A stretch of 64,000 nt of DNA from CBDDIP01 sp965229005 (GCA_965229005.1 CBDDIP010000001.1:1-64000); one strand, 5' to 3'. Positions 15,509 to 24,201 are shown, counted from the stretch's first letter. Program-made: numbers and translations. Notes: generated from the sequence alone by a model not told the origin.

Positions 15509-16687
15509 ATGACCAATGTCGTGATCGTCGATGCTGTCCGCACCCCCATCGGCCGCCGTGGCGGCGGCCTCTCCACCCTCCACCCGGCCGACACGCTGGG
15601 CCTCGTTCAGCGAGCCATCGTCGATCGCCTCGGGATCGATCCCGCCGAGATCGGCCAAGTCGTGGGCGGCTGCGTCAGCCAGGTCGGCGAGCAGGCCTTC
15701 AACGTGATCCGCACCGCCTGGCTCGCCGCCGGTCTGCCGCTCAGCACGCCGGCCACCACGGTCGACACGCAGTGCGGCAGCAGCCAGCAGGCCACCAACC
15801 TGGCGTCGTCGCTCGTCGGCTCCGGCGTCGTCGACGTCGCGCTGGCGTGTGGCGTCGAGGCCATGAGCCGGGTGCCGATCGGCGCTGCCGGCAACAAGGC
15901 CTTCGGTCTTGGCATCCCGATCCCGAAGAGCTACTTCGGTCGCTACGAGATGACCTCGCAGTTCGAGGGCGCCGAGCGCATCGCCGAGAAGTGGGGCATC
16001 AGCCGCGAGGACACCGACGCGTTCGGGTTCCTCTCGCAGCAGAACGCCGCTCGCGCTTGGGCCGAGGGTCGCTACGAGGGTCAGTACATCACCGTCGAGG
16101 CACCGGATCCCGACGTCGATGGCGTCTCCCCCGGCACCACGCACACCGTCGCCCGCGACGAAGGCCTGCGCGAGACCACGCTGGAGAAGCTGGCCACGCT
16201 GAAGCCCGTCGCTCGCGAGAACGGCGTGCACACCGCCGGCAACTCCAGCCAGATCAGCGACGGCGCCGCCGCTGTGATGGTGATGACCGAGGAGAAGGCC
16301 GCTGCGCTCGGCCTCACGCCGCGGGCACGCATCGTGGACACCTGCCTCGTCGGTGTGGATCCGGTCCTCATGCTCACCGGCCCGATCGACGCCACGCAGC
16401 GCCTGCTGCAGCGCACCGGGCTGAGCATCGACGACATCGACACGTTCGAGATCAACGAGGCGTTCGCCTCGGTCGTGCTCGCGTGGCAGAAGGAAGTCGG
16501 CGCCGACCCGGCCAAGACCAACCCCAACGGCGGCGCCATCGCCCTCGGCCACCCCCTCGGCGGCACGGGTGCGTTCCTGCTGACCAAGGCGCTCTACGAG
16601 CTCGAGCGCACCGGCGGCAAGTACGGCCTGATCAGCATGTGCTGCGGCGGCGGTCTCGGCACCGGCACCATCATCGAGCGCATCTGA
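15509..16687 (+). CDS. Thiolase (acetyl-CoA acetyltransferase family)
   Basis: A 392-residue thiolase. The acyl-enzyme cysteine lies in TQCGSSQQA (about residue 89), the catalytic His in GHPLGGTGA (about 348) and the second Cys in CCGGGLG near the C-terminus. Such enzymes cleave 3-ketoacyl-CoA in beta-oxidation or condense acetyl-CoA. Given the neighbouring acyl-CoA dehydrogenases and SDRs, degradation is likelier. TAGGCT is 6 nt before the ATG. Confidence 0.93.
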   Translation: MTNVVIVDAVRTPIGRRGGGLSTLHPADTLGLVQRAIVDRLGIDPAEIGQVVGGCVSQVGEQAFNVIRTAWLAAGLPLSTPATTVDTQCGSSQQATNLASSLVGSGVVDVALACGVEAMSRVPIGAAGNKAFGLGIPIPKSYFGRYEMTSQFEGAERIAEKWGISREDTDAFGFLSQQNAARAWAEGRYEGQYITVEAPDPDVDGVSPGTTHTVARDEGLRETTLEKLATLKPVARENGVHTAGNSSQISDGAAAVMVMTEEKAAALGLTPRARIVDTCLVGVDPVLMLTGPIDATQRLLQRTGLSIDDIDTFEINEAFASVVLAWQKEVGADPAKTNPNGGAIALGHPLGGTGAFLLTKALYELERTGGKYGLISMCCGGGLGTGTIIERI

Positions 16688-16721
16688 CCCCGACCTCGGG
16701 CGCGCCCGCTGTCAGCTTGAT

Positions 16722-16814
16722 CCGAGTACCGAACGCGCGGTGAGCGCGCGTTCGATACTCGGTTCGACCCAGTCCGAGTACTGAACGCGCGGTGAGTGCG
16801 CGTTCGGTACTCGG
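16722..16814. repeat. Two tandem 41-nt palindromic hairpins
   Basis: Two near-identical units, 16722-16762 and 16774-16814 (52-nt period), each a 17-bp inverted repeat beginning CCGAGTAC and ending TACTCGG around a short GTGAG-containing loop; each has one mismatch in the stem. They lie between the thiolase stop and the next gene, so tandem terminators are plausible, though no T-tract follows. A mobile palindromic repeat is the alternative. Confidence 0.65.
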
Positions 16815-16865
16815 ATGCGCGGGCTGCGGGTTGGGGACTCGACCCAGCCCGGTAGAACTCGCGGC

Positions 16866-17366
16866 GTGCGTCGCGCCTTCATCATCCTGCTCGTGAGCCT
16901 CGCTGCGTGCTCGAGCTCGCACGCGGCCAGGCCGCCGTCGACGGGTGTGCTGGAGGAGAACGCGACGCTCGATCGGGTCGTCGACGGGGACACGATCGAC
17001 GTGCGGATCGACGGCTCGACGGAACGGGTGCGCCTGATCGGCATCGACACCCCGGAGACCAAGAAGCCGAACACACCCGTGCAGTGCTACGGGCCCGAGG
17101 CGACGGCCAACACCAAGCACCTGCTGCCGGAAGGCACACCGCTGCGGCTCGTCCGCGACGTCCAGGCCCGCGACGACTACGGCCGGCTCCTCGCCTACGT
17201 CTACCGCGCCGACGACGGCACGTTCGTCAACCTGGAGATCGTCGCCCAGGGGTACGCCCACACGCTGACCATCCCGCCCAACGTCGCCTTCGCCGATCAG
17301 TTCGTGCAAGCGGCACGTGACGCCGAGCACGATGATCTCGGGCTCTGGGCCGCCTGCACGGGATAG
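16866..17366 (+). CDS. Thermonuclease-family (SNase) lipoprotein
   Basis: A 166-residue exported nuclease. The signal peptide ends in the lipobox LAAC (Cys15). The staphylococcal-nuclease fold is clear: VVDGDTIDV with the calcium-binding Asp, RLIGIDTPETKKP with Arg, Asp, Thr and Glu of the active site, and YGRLLAYVY with the second Arg. It would degrade nucleic acid outside the membrane, perhaps for nutrients. GTG start chosen from the signal peptide; TAGAACT sits 6 nt upstream. Confidence 0.88.
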   Translation: MRRAFIILLVSLAACSSSHAARPPSTGVLEENATLDRVVDGDTIDVRIDGSTERVRLIGIDTPETKKPNTPVQCYGPEATANTKHLLPEGTPLRLVRDVQARDDYGRLLAYVYRADDGTFVNLEIVAQGYAHTLTIPPNVAFADQFVQAARDAEHDDLGLWAACTG

Positions 17367-17377
17367 CGTTGCCAGCG

Positions 17378-18214
17378 ATGCTGTCGCTCGCCGAACGCCT
17401 CGGGCATCCCGCCGACGCCCGCCTGGTCATCATCTCCTGCGACGACCTCGGCAGCTGCCACGCCGCCAACGTCGGGGTCTTCGAGGCGATGCGCGCCGGC
17501 CTGGCCACGTGCACCTCGCTGATGGTGCCGGCCCCGTGGTCGCGCGACGCCGCCGAGCACGCCCGTCCCACCGACGACATCGGTGTGCACCTCACGCTCA
17601 ACTGCGAGTACGCCACCTACCGCTTCGGACCGATCACGCACGCCCCGTCGCTGCTGTCGGGCGACGGCGGGTTCCCGGCACGCATCGACGACCTGTGGGA
17701 GCACGCTGATCCTGCCGAGGTGCTGCGCGAATGCCGCGCCCAGATCGAGCGCACCATCGCCTGGGGCATCGACCCGACGCACCTCACACCGCACCTCACC
17801 GCGATCACCCTGCGGCCCGAATTCTTCGACGTCTACCTCGAGCTGGCCGTGGAGTTCCGCCTGCCGATCCGCCTGCCGTCGACGATCACCGCCGAGCAGG
17901 CCGGGTTCCCGTTCCGCAAGCTGGCCGCCGAGGAAGGCGTGGTCTTCCCCGACCACTTCGACCACGACTGGCGCGCCGGCAGCAGAGAGCGCGTCTACGA
18001 GGCGATCGCCCACCTGCAGCACGGGGTCACCGAGGTGCACGTGCAGCCGGTGATCGACACCCCCGAGGTGCGCGCGCTGACCGACGCCGCCGAGTCGTGG
18101 ATCGACGACCACCGCCTGATGACCGACGACCTGCGCCTGGCCGAACTGCTGCGGGCCACCGGCGCCGTGCGGATCGGCTACCGCGACCTCAGGGACGCGA
18201 TGCGAGCCGGCTGA
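17378..18214 (+). CDS. YdjC/ChbG-family carbohydrate deacetylase
   Basis: A 278-residue protein of the YdjC-like polysaccharide deacetylase family (ChbG in E. coli removes acetyl groups from chito-oligosaccharides). Metal and catalytic residues are visible: ISCDDLG near the N-terminus, GVHLTL in the middle and HLTPHLTA. ATG 17378 is supported by TAGCGT 8 nt upstream; TTG 17369 would overlap that box. Its last 26 bp overlap the convergent SCP2-like gene. Confidence 0.85.
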   Translation: MLSLAERLGHPADARLVIISCDDLGSCHAANVGVFEAMRAGLATCTSLMVPAPWSRDAAEHARPTDDIGVHLTLNCEYATYRFGPITHAPSLLSGDGGFPARIDDLWEHADPAEVLRECRAQIERTIAWGIDPTHLTPHLTAITLRPEFFDVYLELAVEFRLPIRLPSTITAEQAGFPFRKLAAEEGVVFPDHFDHDWRAGSRERVYEAIAHLQHGVTEVHVQPVIDTPEVRALTDAAESWIDDHRLMTDDLRLAELLRATGAVRIGYRDLRDAMRAG

Positions 18215-18416
18215 GCTCGGTGGCCGCAGCGCCGCTGCGGAACAGCGCGAACAACGCGCCCGTGGAGCCCGTGCTCTTCAACTTGCCTTGCATGAACGCC
18301 ACCGCCGGATCGGCCGTGGCATCGGCCGCGGGAACGGTGATGACGACGTCCGCGTCGTCGGGCCCGTCGACCACTTCGTCGTTCTTGCCGAACACGACGC
18401 GGTACTGCACGGTCAT
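18189..18416 (-). CDS. Mini SCP2-like sterol-carrier domain protein
   Basis: A 75-residue protein. Its middle and end (DADVVITVPAADATADP, then FMQGKLKSTGSTGALFALF) match the strand-plus-helix end of SCP2 lipid-carrier domains, where the FMxGKLK motif is typical, but the N-terminal half of the usual 100-residue fold is missing. Its ATG overlaps the stop of the mca gene (ATGA), so translation is coupled. It also overlaps the convergent YdjC gene by 26 bp. A lipid or thiol-conjugate binding role is inference. Confidence 0.65.
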   Translation of the reverse strand: MTVQYRVVFGKNDEVVDGPDDADVVITVPAADATADPAVAFMQGKLKSTGSTGALFALFRSGAAATELSRLASRP

Positions 18417-19330
18417 GACCGCGACTCCGCGGATGCACGGATGCCGGCGAAGAGGTCCTTCTCGATCTCGCCATCGACGGGCGTGCCGACCAGTGAGCGG
18501 GCCAGGACCCACTCCTCGTAGGGGTGCACCTCGGCAAGCTCTTCGTCGGTGAGACCGAACCACCAGGACTCGTTGGGATCGACCTGCGTCGCGTGGGCAC
18601 GCAGTGCGCCCGACCGTGCCCACAGGAAGTCGCCGACATCGAGGATGGTGGTGATCCGGCCGTCCTGGCTGGGGCGGTCGAGCCACTTCTCGTCGAACGG
18701 CGACGAGCCACGCAGTCGGATCATCGCTTCGTGCACCGCCAGCAGACGGGTCTTCGACCAGACCGTGTAGTACATCTTCGACGGCTGGAACGGCTCGCCG
18801 AGCTCGGGGTACCACGCCGGGTCACCGGCACGATCGAAGGCCAGCACCGAGATGTCGTGCACCTTGAGGTGATCAGGGTGCGGGTAGCCGCGCTGGTCGT
18901 CGCCGTAGGTCAGGATCACCTGCGGACGCTCGGCGCGGATGATGGCAACCAGCCGGCCAACGGCTTCATCCATCGGCGCCTGGTGAAAGGAATCGGGGTG
19001 CTCGTTGGGCGGCGTGTCGACCATGCCCGAGTCGCGGTAGCCGAGCATGATCACCTCGTCGAACCCGATGACCTCGGCCGAGCGTTGCAGCTCCAGCGGA
19101 CGCAGCTCAGCGAGCACGGCCTTCTCCTGCTCGGGCTCGAGGCCGTGGAACGGCTGGCCGGGCTCGCGCAGACCGGGGTTCTGGAGGTCGCCCTCCTCAC
19201 CACCGGTGCAACAGACCAGCACCGTGTGCACGCCTTCGGCCTTGTACTTGGCCAGCGTGGGCGCTCCCTTCGACGCTTCGTCGTCAGGATGGGCGTGGAC
19301 GGTGAGCAGGCAGAGGCGCTGATCGGTCAT
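18413..19330 (-). CDS. mca: Mycothiol S-conjugate amidase Mca
   Basis: A 305-residue zinc amidase of the LmbE/PIG-L family. HAHPDDEASKGA at 12-23 holds the zinc ligands His and Asp, with a second set in HPDH near 150. Mca rather than MshB is indicated by the ASKGA stretch and the overall pattern. The enzyme cleaves mycothiol-toxin adducts, releasing a mercapturic acid for export, so this organism is expected to make mycothiol. TAGCCT is 8 nt before the ATG. The SCP2-like gene overlaps its stop. Confidence 0.92.
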   Translation of the reverse strand: MTDQRLCLLTVHAHPDDEASKGAPTLAKYKAEGVHTVLVCCTGGEEGDLQNPGLREPGQPFHGLEPEQEKAVLAELRPLELQRSAEVIGFDEVIMLGYRDSGMVDTPPNEHPDSFHQAPMDEAVGRLVAIIRAERPQVILTYGDDQRGYPHPDHLKVHDISVLAFDRAGDPAWYPELGEPFQPSKMYYTVWSKTRLLAVHEAMIRLRGSSPFDEKWLDRPSQDGRITTILDVGDFLWARSGALRAHATQVDPNESWWFGLTDEELAEVHPYEEWVLARSLVGTPVDGEIEKDLFAGIRASAESRS

Positions 19331-19338
19331 CCGTGAAG

Positions 19339-19352
19339 AGGCTACCTAGACT
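19339..19352. promoter_or_regulatory. Back-to-back divergent -10 boxes (mca / PEBP lipoprotein)
   Basis: In the 28-bp gap between mca and the PEBP lipoprotein gene, TAGCCT (minus, 19344-19339) and TAGACT (plus, 19347-19352) lie two bases apart. Each is 6-8 nt from its start codon. The two promoters would compete for polymerase. Confidence 0.5.
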
Positions 19353-19358
19353 CGCCGC

Positions 19359-20024
19359 GTGCGCCGCCTGCTCATCCTCACCTCGCTCGCCGTCGTCCTG
19401 GCGATGATCGGCGCCGGATGCAACGACGACGGGCGCACGCTGCGCCCGGCCAAGCCCGGCCAGAACGCGACGATCAGCACCACCGTGGCCCCCACCGACC
19501 CGGCGATCGGTGACGACGGCGCCTTCGGTTCGCTGCCGGCGTTCGTGCCGGGCAGCGACGTCGGTGTCGACGAGACCACGCCCGCCTCGTTCACGGTCAC
19601 CGCGCCGTGGCGCGACGCCGGCGCCATCGACGCCCGGTACACCTGCGACGGCGCGAACGTGTCGCCGGCGCTGAGCTGGTCGACCGCACCGGCGGGTACC
19701 GTCGAGATCGCCATCACGTTGAGCGATGACGACGCGCCGGGTTTCGTCCACTGGGTGATCGGCGGGCTCGACCCCAGCACGATCGCCCTCGCCGAGGCCA
19801 CCGTGCCCGAGGGCGCCTACCAGGCCACGAACGGCGACGGAGAAAATGGGTATTCCGGCCCATGCCCTCCGGAGGGTTCAGAGCATGGGTACCGCATCAC
19901 CGTCCACTATCTTGGCCAGCAGATCGAACTCGGAGATGGAGCGGACGGCCATGAGCTGCAGCTGGCGGTGGATTCGGCGTCAATCGCCTTCGCTGAAGTC
20001 ACGGGTACCTACAGTCGGCCCTGA
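19359..20024 (+). CDS. YbhB/YbcL-family (PEBP) lipoprotein
   Basis: A 221-residue exported protein. The signal peptide ends at lipobox GAGC (Cys21) and a linker of about 60 residues precedes a phosphatidylethanolamine-binding-protein fold: YTCDGANVSPALSW, DDDAPGFVHWVIGGL and GPCPPEGSEHGYRITVHYL. Bacterial members (YbhB/YbcL) have no settled function; some act as inhibitors. GTG start fits the signal peptide and a TAGACT box 6 nt upstream. Confidence 0.88.
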   Translation: MRRLLILTSLAVVLAMIGAGCNDDGRTLRPAKPGQNATISTTVAPTDPAIGDDGAFGSLPAFVPGSDVGVDETTPASFTVTAPWRDAGAIDARYTCDGANVSPALSWSTAPAGTVEIAITLSDDDAPGFVHWVIGGLDPSTIALAEATVPEGAYQATNGDGENGYSGPCPPEGSEHGYRITVHYLGQQIELGDGADGHELQLAVDSASIAFAEVTGTYSRP

Positions 20025-20066
20025 CCACGGCCGATACCTACCGAGAACCTGGCAACACCACTGAGG

Positions 20067-22121
20067 ATGGCGGACATCAACGACGCGCTCCCATCGCTGC
20101 CGGTCGGCCTGTTCCAGGCTGACCGCGACGGTCGCATCACCGCGGCCAATGCCGCGTTCGGCGCGCTCCTCGGTGGCTCGGGTACGTCCGTCGGCATGCC
20201 GCCGTGGGCGTCCGCCCACCCCGGTGATCGGGCCTCCGCTGAGCTGACGTGGCGACGCGCCGCTGAACGCAACGAGGACGTGCTCGTCGAGTTCCGCGTG
20301 TGGCATGCCGAGGGTCGCATGGTCTGGGTGCGTATCGACGCCAGCCCGGTGCTCGACATGAGCGGGCGGAGCACCGGCTACGCCGGCACCGCGCTGAACC
20401 AGACCGAGACGGTTCGCCAGCGCGTGCTGCTCGACCGGCTGCTCGGCGTGATGGGTGCCAGCGACGACGCGGTCATCATCCTCGATCGCAACGGCGCACC
20501 GGTGTTCACCAACCCAGCAGCGAAGACCCTGTTCGGCTTCGACGACGCGATCGACCTCATTCGCGATCCGGCCGCTCGCGGCTTGATGCAGATCATCCGC
20601 GACCAGGTGCCGCGCGAAGTGCTGCATGCCTCGGAGTCCTCCAGTTGGTCGGGCGAGGTCGGCTTCCGCGGACCCGACGGGCTCGAGCGCACGCTCGACG
20701 TCGATCTGCTCCTCCACCGCTCCGAGGACGGGGTGATCGAGTACTGGGGTGGCGTCGCCCGCGACGTCACCGCCACCAAGCAGCTGCAGTCCGAGCTCAC
20801 TCGCCAGGCCAGCCACGACTCGCTCACCGGGCTGCCGAACCGGATGCTGTTCCTGCGCACCGCGGCCGACGCGCTGGAGCGCAGCAAGGCCACGCGCGCC
20901 CACGTCGCCATCCTGTTCCTCGACGTCGACAAGCTGAAGGACGTCAACGACACCGTCGGCCACGAAGCCGGCGACGCGCTGCTCGCCCAGGTGGCTCACC
21001 GCCTGGCGCACGCCACCCGCCCCACCGACGTCGTCGGACGCATCGGCGGCGACGAGTTCGTCGTGCTGTGCGAAGGGTCGATCGACGAGCACGGCGCGCT
21101 CGACCTCGCCGAGCGAGTCCGCCTCGGCCTCACCGGCAAGATGATGGTGCACGGCGTCGAGGTCGATCTCACCGTCAGCGTCGGCGTCGCCCTCACCTCG
21201 CCGGCACAGGTCGCCGACATGGGCGCGGTCACCAGCCACGAGGCGGCGGTCACGCTGCTGCGCCACGCCGACACGGCGATGTACGTGGCCAAGCGCCGCG
21301 GCCGGTCGCGCTGCGAGCTGTACACCGAGGCGATGCGGGCCCAGAACCGCGATCACAAGCTGATGTCCAACGAGCTCGAGCAGGCGCTGGCGGCCGGGCA
21401 GTTGAGCCTGGCGTACCAACCGATCCTGTCCACCCACAGCGGGCGCACCGTCGGGGCCGAGGCGTTGTTGCGCTGGCAGCACCCCACCCGCGGCCTGCTG
21501 TTGCCCGCCGAGTTCGTGCACCTGGCCGAGGAGAGCGGTGCCATCGTGCCGATCGGCGACTGGGTGATCCGTCAGGCCTGCCTCGACGCTCGTGCGTGGC
21601 TCGACTCCGGCATCGTCGACCGCGGCTTCTCCGTGCACGTCAACATCGCCGCCCGCCAGTTGTTGGAGGGTGCGTTCGTCGAGCGCGTGCTCGGGACCGT
21701 GCGCCAGGTGGAGCTCAGCGCCCACCAGCTGACGCTCGACTTCGATGAAGAGACGTTGAACGACGATCAACCGGGCAACCTGCGGTCGCTGCAGGCGTTG
21801 CGCCGCTTCGGTGTGCAGCTCGCGCTCGACGGCTTCGGTCGCGGCAACTCGTCGCTCACCGCGCTGCGCACGTGCGAGGCCGACGTGCTCAAGCTCGACG
21901 GCACCGTTGCTCGTTCACTCGGCAGCGACGGCGACGACGACCCGATCGTGCGCTCGATCATCCAGCTCGCCCATGCGCTGGACATGCAGGTGGTGGCCGA
22001 GTGGGTCACGACTGCGGATCAGCTGCACCGCCTGCGGATGCTCGGGTGCGACATGGTGCAGGGCAACCTGCTGGGCGAACCGGCCGACGCCGACATGTTC
22101 GCCAACCGCTCGCGCCGATAG
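20067..22121 (+). CDS. PAS-GGDEF-EAL protein, EAL probably inactive
   Basis: A 684-residue cytoplasmic signalling protein: two PAS-like domains (about 10-120 and 125-240), a diguanylate cyclase domain with intact GGDEF (RIGGDEF, about 324-330) and an RPTD inhibitory site five residues upstream, and an EAL domain from about 430. EALLRW, the Asn in HVNIAARQL, the Lys in LKLD and the Gln in VQGNLL are kept, but the loop-6 motif DDFGTG reads DGFGRG (about 587-592), losing a metal-binding Asp. It should make c-di-GMP and may only bind it at the EAL end. Confidence 0.9.
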   Translation: MADINDALPSLPVGLFQADRDGRITAANAAFGALLGGSGTSVGMPPWASAHPGDRASAELTWRRAAERNEDVLVEFRVWHAEGRMVWVRIDASPVLDMSGRSTGYAGTALNQTETVRQRVLLDRLLGVMGASDDAVIILDRNGAPVFTNPAAKTLFGFDDAIDLIRDPAARGLMQIIRDQVPREVLHASESSSWSGEVGFRGPDGLERTLDVDLLLHRSEDGVIEYWGGVARDVTATKQLQSELTRQASHDSLTGLPNRMLFLRTAADALERSKATRAHVAILFLDVDKLKDVNDTVGHEAGDALLAQVAHRLAHATRPTDVVGRIGGDEFVVLCEGSIDEHGALDLAERVRLGLTGKMMVHGVEVDLTVSVGVALTSPAQVADMGAVTSHEAAVTLLRHADTAMYVAKRRGRSRCELYTEAMRAQNRDHKLMSNELEQALAAGQLSLAYQPILSTHSGRTVGAEALLRWQHPTRGLLLPAEFVHLAEESGAIVPIGDWVIRQACLDARAWLDSGIVDRGFSVHVNIAARQLLEGAFVERVLGTVRQVELSAHQLTLDFDEETLNDDQPGNLRSLQALRRFGVQLALDGFGRGNSSLTALRTCEADVLKLDGTVARSLGSDGDDDPIVRSIIQLAHALDMQVVAEWVTTADQLHRLRMLGCDMVQGNLLGEPADADMFANRSRR

Positions 22122-22123
22122 TC

Positions 22124-22155
22124 GCTCAGTGGCTCAGTGGCTCAGTGGCTCAATG
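22124..22155. repeat. 8-bp tandem repeat (four units) over a stop codon
   Basis: GCTCAGTG occurs three times in a row and then once as GCTCAATG. The run starts 2 bp after the GGDEF-EAL stop and covers the last codons and stop (22142-22144) of the convergent acyl-CoA dehydrogenase. It is prone to slippage, which would change only the last residues of that protein. Confidence 0.8.
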
Positions 22156-23470
22156 ACAGTGCGTCGAGCGAGTCGGCGAACTTCTCGATGGCCGCTGCGC
22201 GACGCGTGGGCAGGTGCTCCAGCGGCGGATCGCTCGGCCGATAGCCCTTGAGGACCTGACGAGCCACGGTCACCTTGTGCACCTCGTCGGGGCCGTCGTA
22301 GATGCGTGCCGCGCGGGCGGCGCGATACATGCCCTCCAACGGCAGGTCGGTGGTGTAGCCGAGCGAGCCGTGGATCTGGATCGCGCGATCGATCACGTTG
22401 TAGAGCACCTTCGCGCCCCAGAACTTGATCACGCCGATCTCCACGCGTGCGTCGCTGTAGTGCTTGCCCGCGGCGTGCAACTGGTCCATCTTCCATGCGG
22501 CCTGCAGCGTCAGCAGACGCGCCGCCTGCATCTCGGCGTAGCTCTCGGCGATCCAGTCCTGCACCATCTGCTTCTCGGCCAGGATCGAGCCGTGCGTGTA
22601 GCGGGTGAGGGCGCGCTCGCAGAGCATGTCGAACGCCCGCCGGCTCTGGCCGAGCCAGCGCATCGCGTGATGGATGCGTCCCGGCCCGAGGCGCTTCTGG
22701 GCCAGCGCGAAGCCCTGGCCGATGCCGGCCTCGCCGCCGACGATGTTCTCGAACGGCACGTGCACGTCCTGGTACAGCACCTCGGCGTGACCGCCCGGCT
22801 CGCCCGTCTTGTGATCGGGCTCGCCCATCGTCGGCACGTCGCGGAGGATGTTCACGCCCGGCGTGTTCGTCGGCACGATGATCATCGAGTAGTTCTTGTA
22901 CGGCATCTCGTAGTCGCCGGTCTTGCACATCACGATCAGGAAGTCGCTGATCGACGCGTTCGACGAGAACCACTTGTGGCCGTTGATCACCCACTCGTCG
23001 CCGTCGCGCTCGGCGCGGGTGGTGAGCAGCGTCGGATCGGCGCCGGCGCCGGGCTCGGTCATCGAGAAGCAGCTGCGGTACGTGCCGTCGAGCAGTGGCT
23101 GCATCCACTTCTCGCGCTGCTGGTCGGTGCCGCCGACCGCGATCAGCTCGGCGTTGCCACTGTCCGGCGCGTTGTTGCCGAAGACGCTCGGGCCGTACGG
23201 CGTGGCGCCGAGGATCTCGTGCATCAGACCGAGCTTCACCTGGCCGAAGCCGAGGCCGCCCATGTCGGGCGGGAGGTGCGCGGCCCACAGGCCCTGACGC
23301 TTGACCTCTTCCTTCAACGGGTCGGTCAGCTGCTTGAAGACGGCGCGGCCGTTGGGGTTGCGCCACTCCTCCGCCAACGTCTCCAACGGCATGATCTCGT
23401 CGCGCACGAAGGTGCGCATCCATGCCAGCTTCTCTTCGAATTCCGGTTCCGTCTCGAAGTCCCATGCCAT
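22142..23470 (-). CDS. Acyl-CoA dehydrogenase (ACAD10/11-like)
   Basis: A 442-residue acyl-CoA dehydrogenase. FSMTEPGAGADPT marks the FAD/substrate loop, and the C-terminal IHGSLGYTTDLPLEGMYR and RIYDGPDEVHK are typical of the ACAD10/11-like branch, which takes long or hydroxylated acyl-CoAs in other organisms. ATG 23470 gives the expected N-terminus (MAWDFETEPEFEEKLAWM); TAGTGT is 8 nt upstream. Divergent from the CPBP protease gene with 73 bp between. Confidence 0.92.
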   Translation of the reverse strand: MAWDFETEPEFEEKLAWMRTFVRDEIMPLETLAEEWRNPNGRAVFKQLTDPLKEEVKRQGLWAAHLPPDMGGLGFGQVKLGLMHEILGATPYGPSVFGNNAPDSGNAELIAVGGTDQQREKWMQPLLDGTYRSCFSMTEPGAGADPTLLTTRAERDGDEWVINGHKWFSSNASISDFLIVMCKTGDYEMPYKNYSMIIVPTNTPGVNILRDVPTMGEPDHKTGEPGGHAEVLYQDVHVPFENIVGGEAGIGQGFALAQKRLGPGRIHHAMRWLGQSRRAFDMLCERALTRYTHGSILAEKQMVQDWIAESYAEMQAARLLTLQAAWKMDQLHAAGKHYSDARVEIGVIKFWGAKVLYNVIDRAIQIHGSLGYTTDLPLEGMYRAARAARIYDGPDEVHKVTVARQVLKGYRPSDPPLEHLPTRRAAAIEKFADSLDALSLSH

Positions 23471-23543
23471 GGCCGCGGACACTACGACCGCCGCCCGGCA
23501 GGTCCCGAGTCCAAGCCGACGACACCTCCGTACACTCCGGGCC

Positions 23544-24191
23544 ATGAGCCTGGAGGTCGGTGACGTGGCCAGCGTGGCCGTGCTCGGTGTGATGGCGTTG
23601 CGCCTCACCACCGGGGCTCGTCGCAGCCGCACCGCAGAGGGCCGCTCGATCATCAGCGAGGTGCGCCGTGGCCTCGGCTGGCGCCACGTGCTGCCCGTGC
23701 CATTGGTCTTCGCCGGGATCATCGCCGTGGCGTGGCCACTGCTGCTGATCCCGCCGCTGAGATGGGGTTGGTGGTCAGCACTGGGCGGCGAGGGCAACCC
23801 GGTGTTCGGGTCGTCGTCCACCACCGCCGGCACGTTCTGGGAGGTTCTGATCCCGCTGGCGTTCATCGCCCTGCTCGTGCCCGCACTGCCGCTGTTCGCC
23901 TACGCCGAGGAGCGCATGTTCCGCACCGGTGCCGAGGACTGGTCGCGACCGAAGCGGGTGCTGAAGGTGCTGCAGTTCGGGATGATCCACGCGCTGATCG
24001 GCATCCCGATCGGCGCCGCGCTGGCCCTGTCGGTCGGCGGCGCGTACTTCATGCGGTCCTACCTGCTCGCCTACGACGCCTCGGGTTCCCAGCGAGCCGC
24101 GACGTTCGAGTCCACCCGCGCCCACACCGCGTACAACGCATGCATCATCGTGCTCGTCGCCGTCGCCATCGTGTTGGACGCGGTGCTGTGA
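23544..24191 (+). CDS. CPBP-family intramembrane glutamic endopeptidase (predicted)
   Basis: A 215-residue membrane protein with several hydrophobic segments. The three CPBP/Abi motifs can be picked out: EERMFR (about 122-127), FGMIH (about 145-149) and HTAYN (about 194-198). This family (Rce1-related) cleaves substrates within the membrane and is linked to bacteriocin self-immunity or signalling in other bacteria. The first motif is EExxxR exactly, so activity is plausible. TACACT is 7 nt before the ATG. It heads a cluster with DUF971 and rhomboid genes. Confidence 0.75.
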   Translation: MSLEVGDVASVAVLGVMALRLTTGARRSRTAEGRSIISEVRRGLGWRHVLPVPLVFAGIIAVAWPLLLIPPLRWGWWSALGGEGNPVFGSSSTTAGTFWEVLIPLAFIALLVPALPLFAYAEERMFRTGAEDWSRPKRVLKVLQFGMIHALIGIPIGAALALSVGGAYFMRSYLLAYDASGSQRAATFESTRAHTAYNACIIVLVAVAIVLDAVL

Positions 24192-24201
24192 GGATGGTGC
24201 T

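Noticed and set aside
16722..16814. Palindromes as transposon ends
   Set aside because: They are tandem and in the same orientation, 11 bp apart, with nothing between them to mobilise.
19980..21770. A 596-codon open frame on the minus strand
   Set aside because: It is antisense to the PAS-GGDEF-EAL gene, whose domains are unmistakable; the frame is open only because of high GC at third positions.
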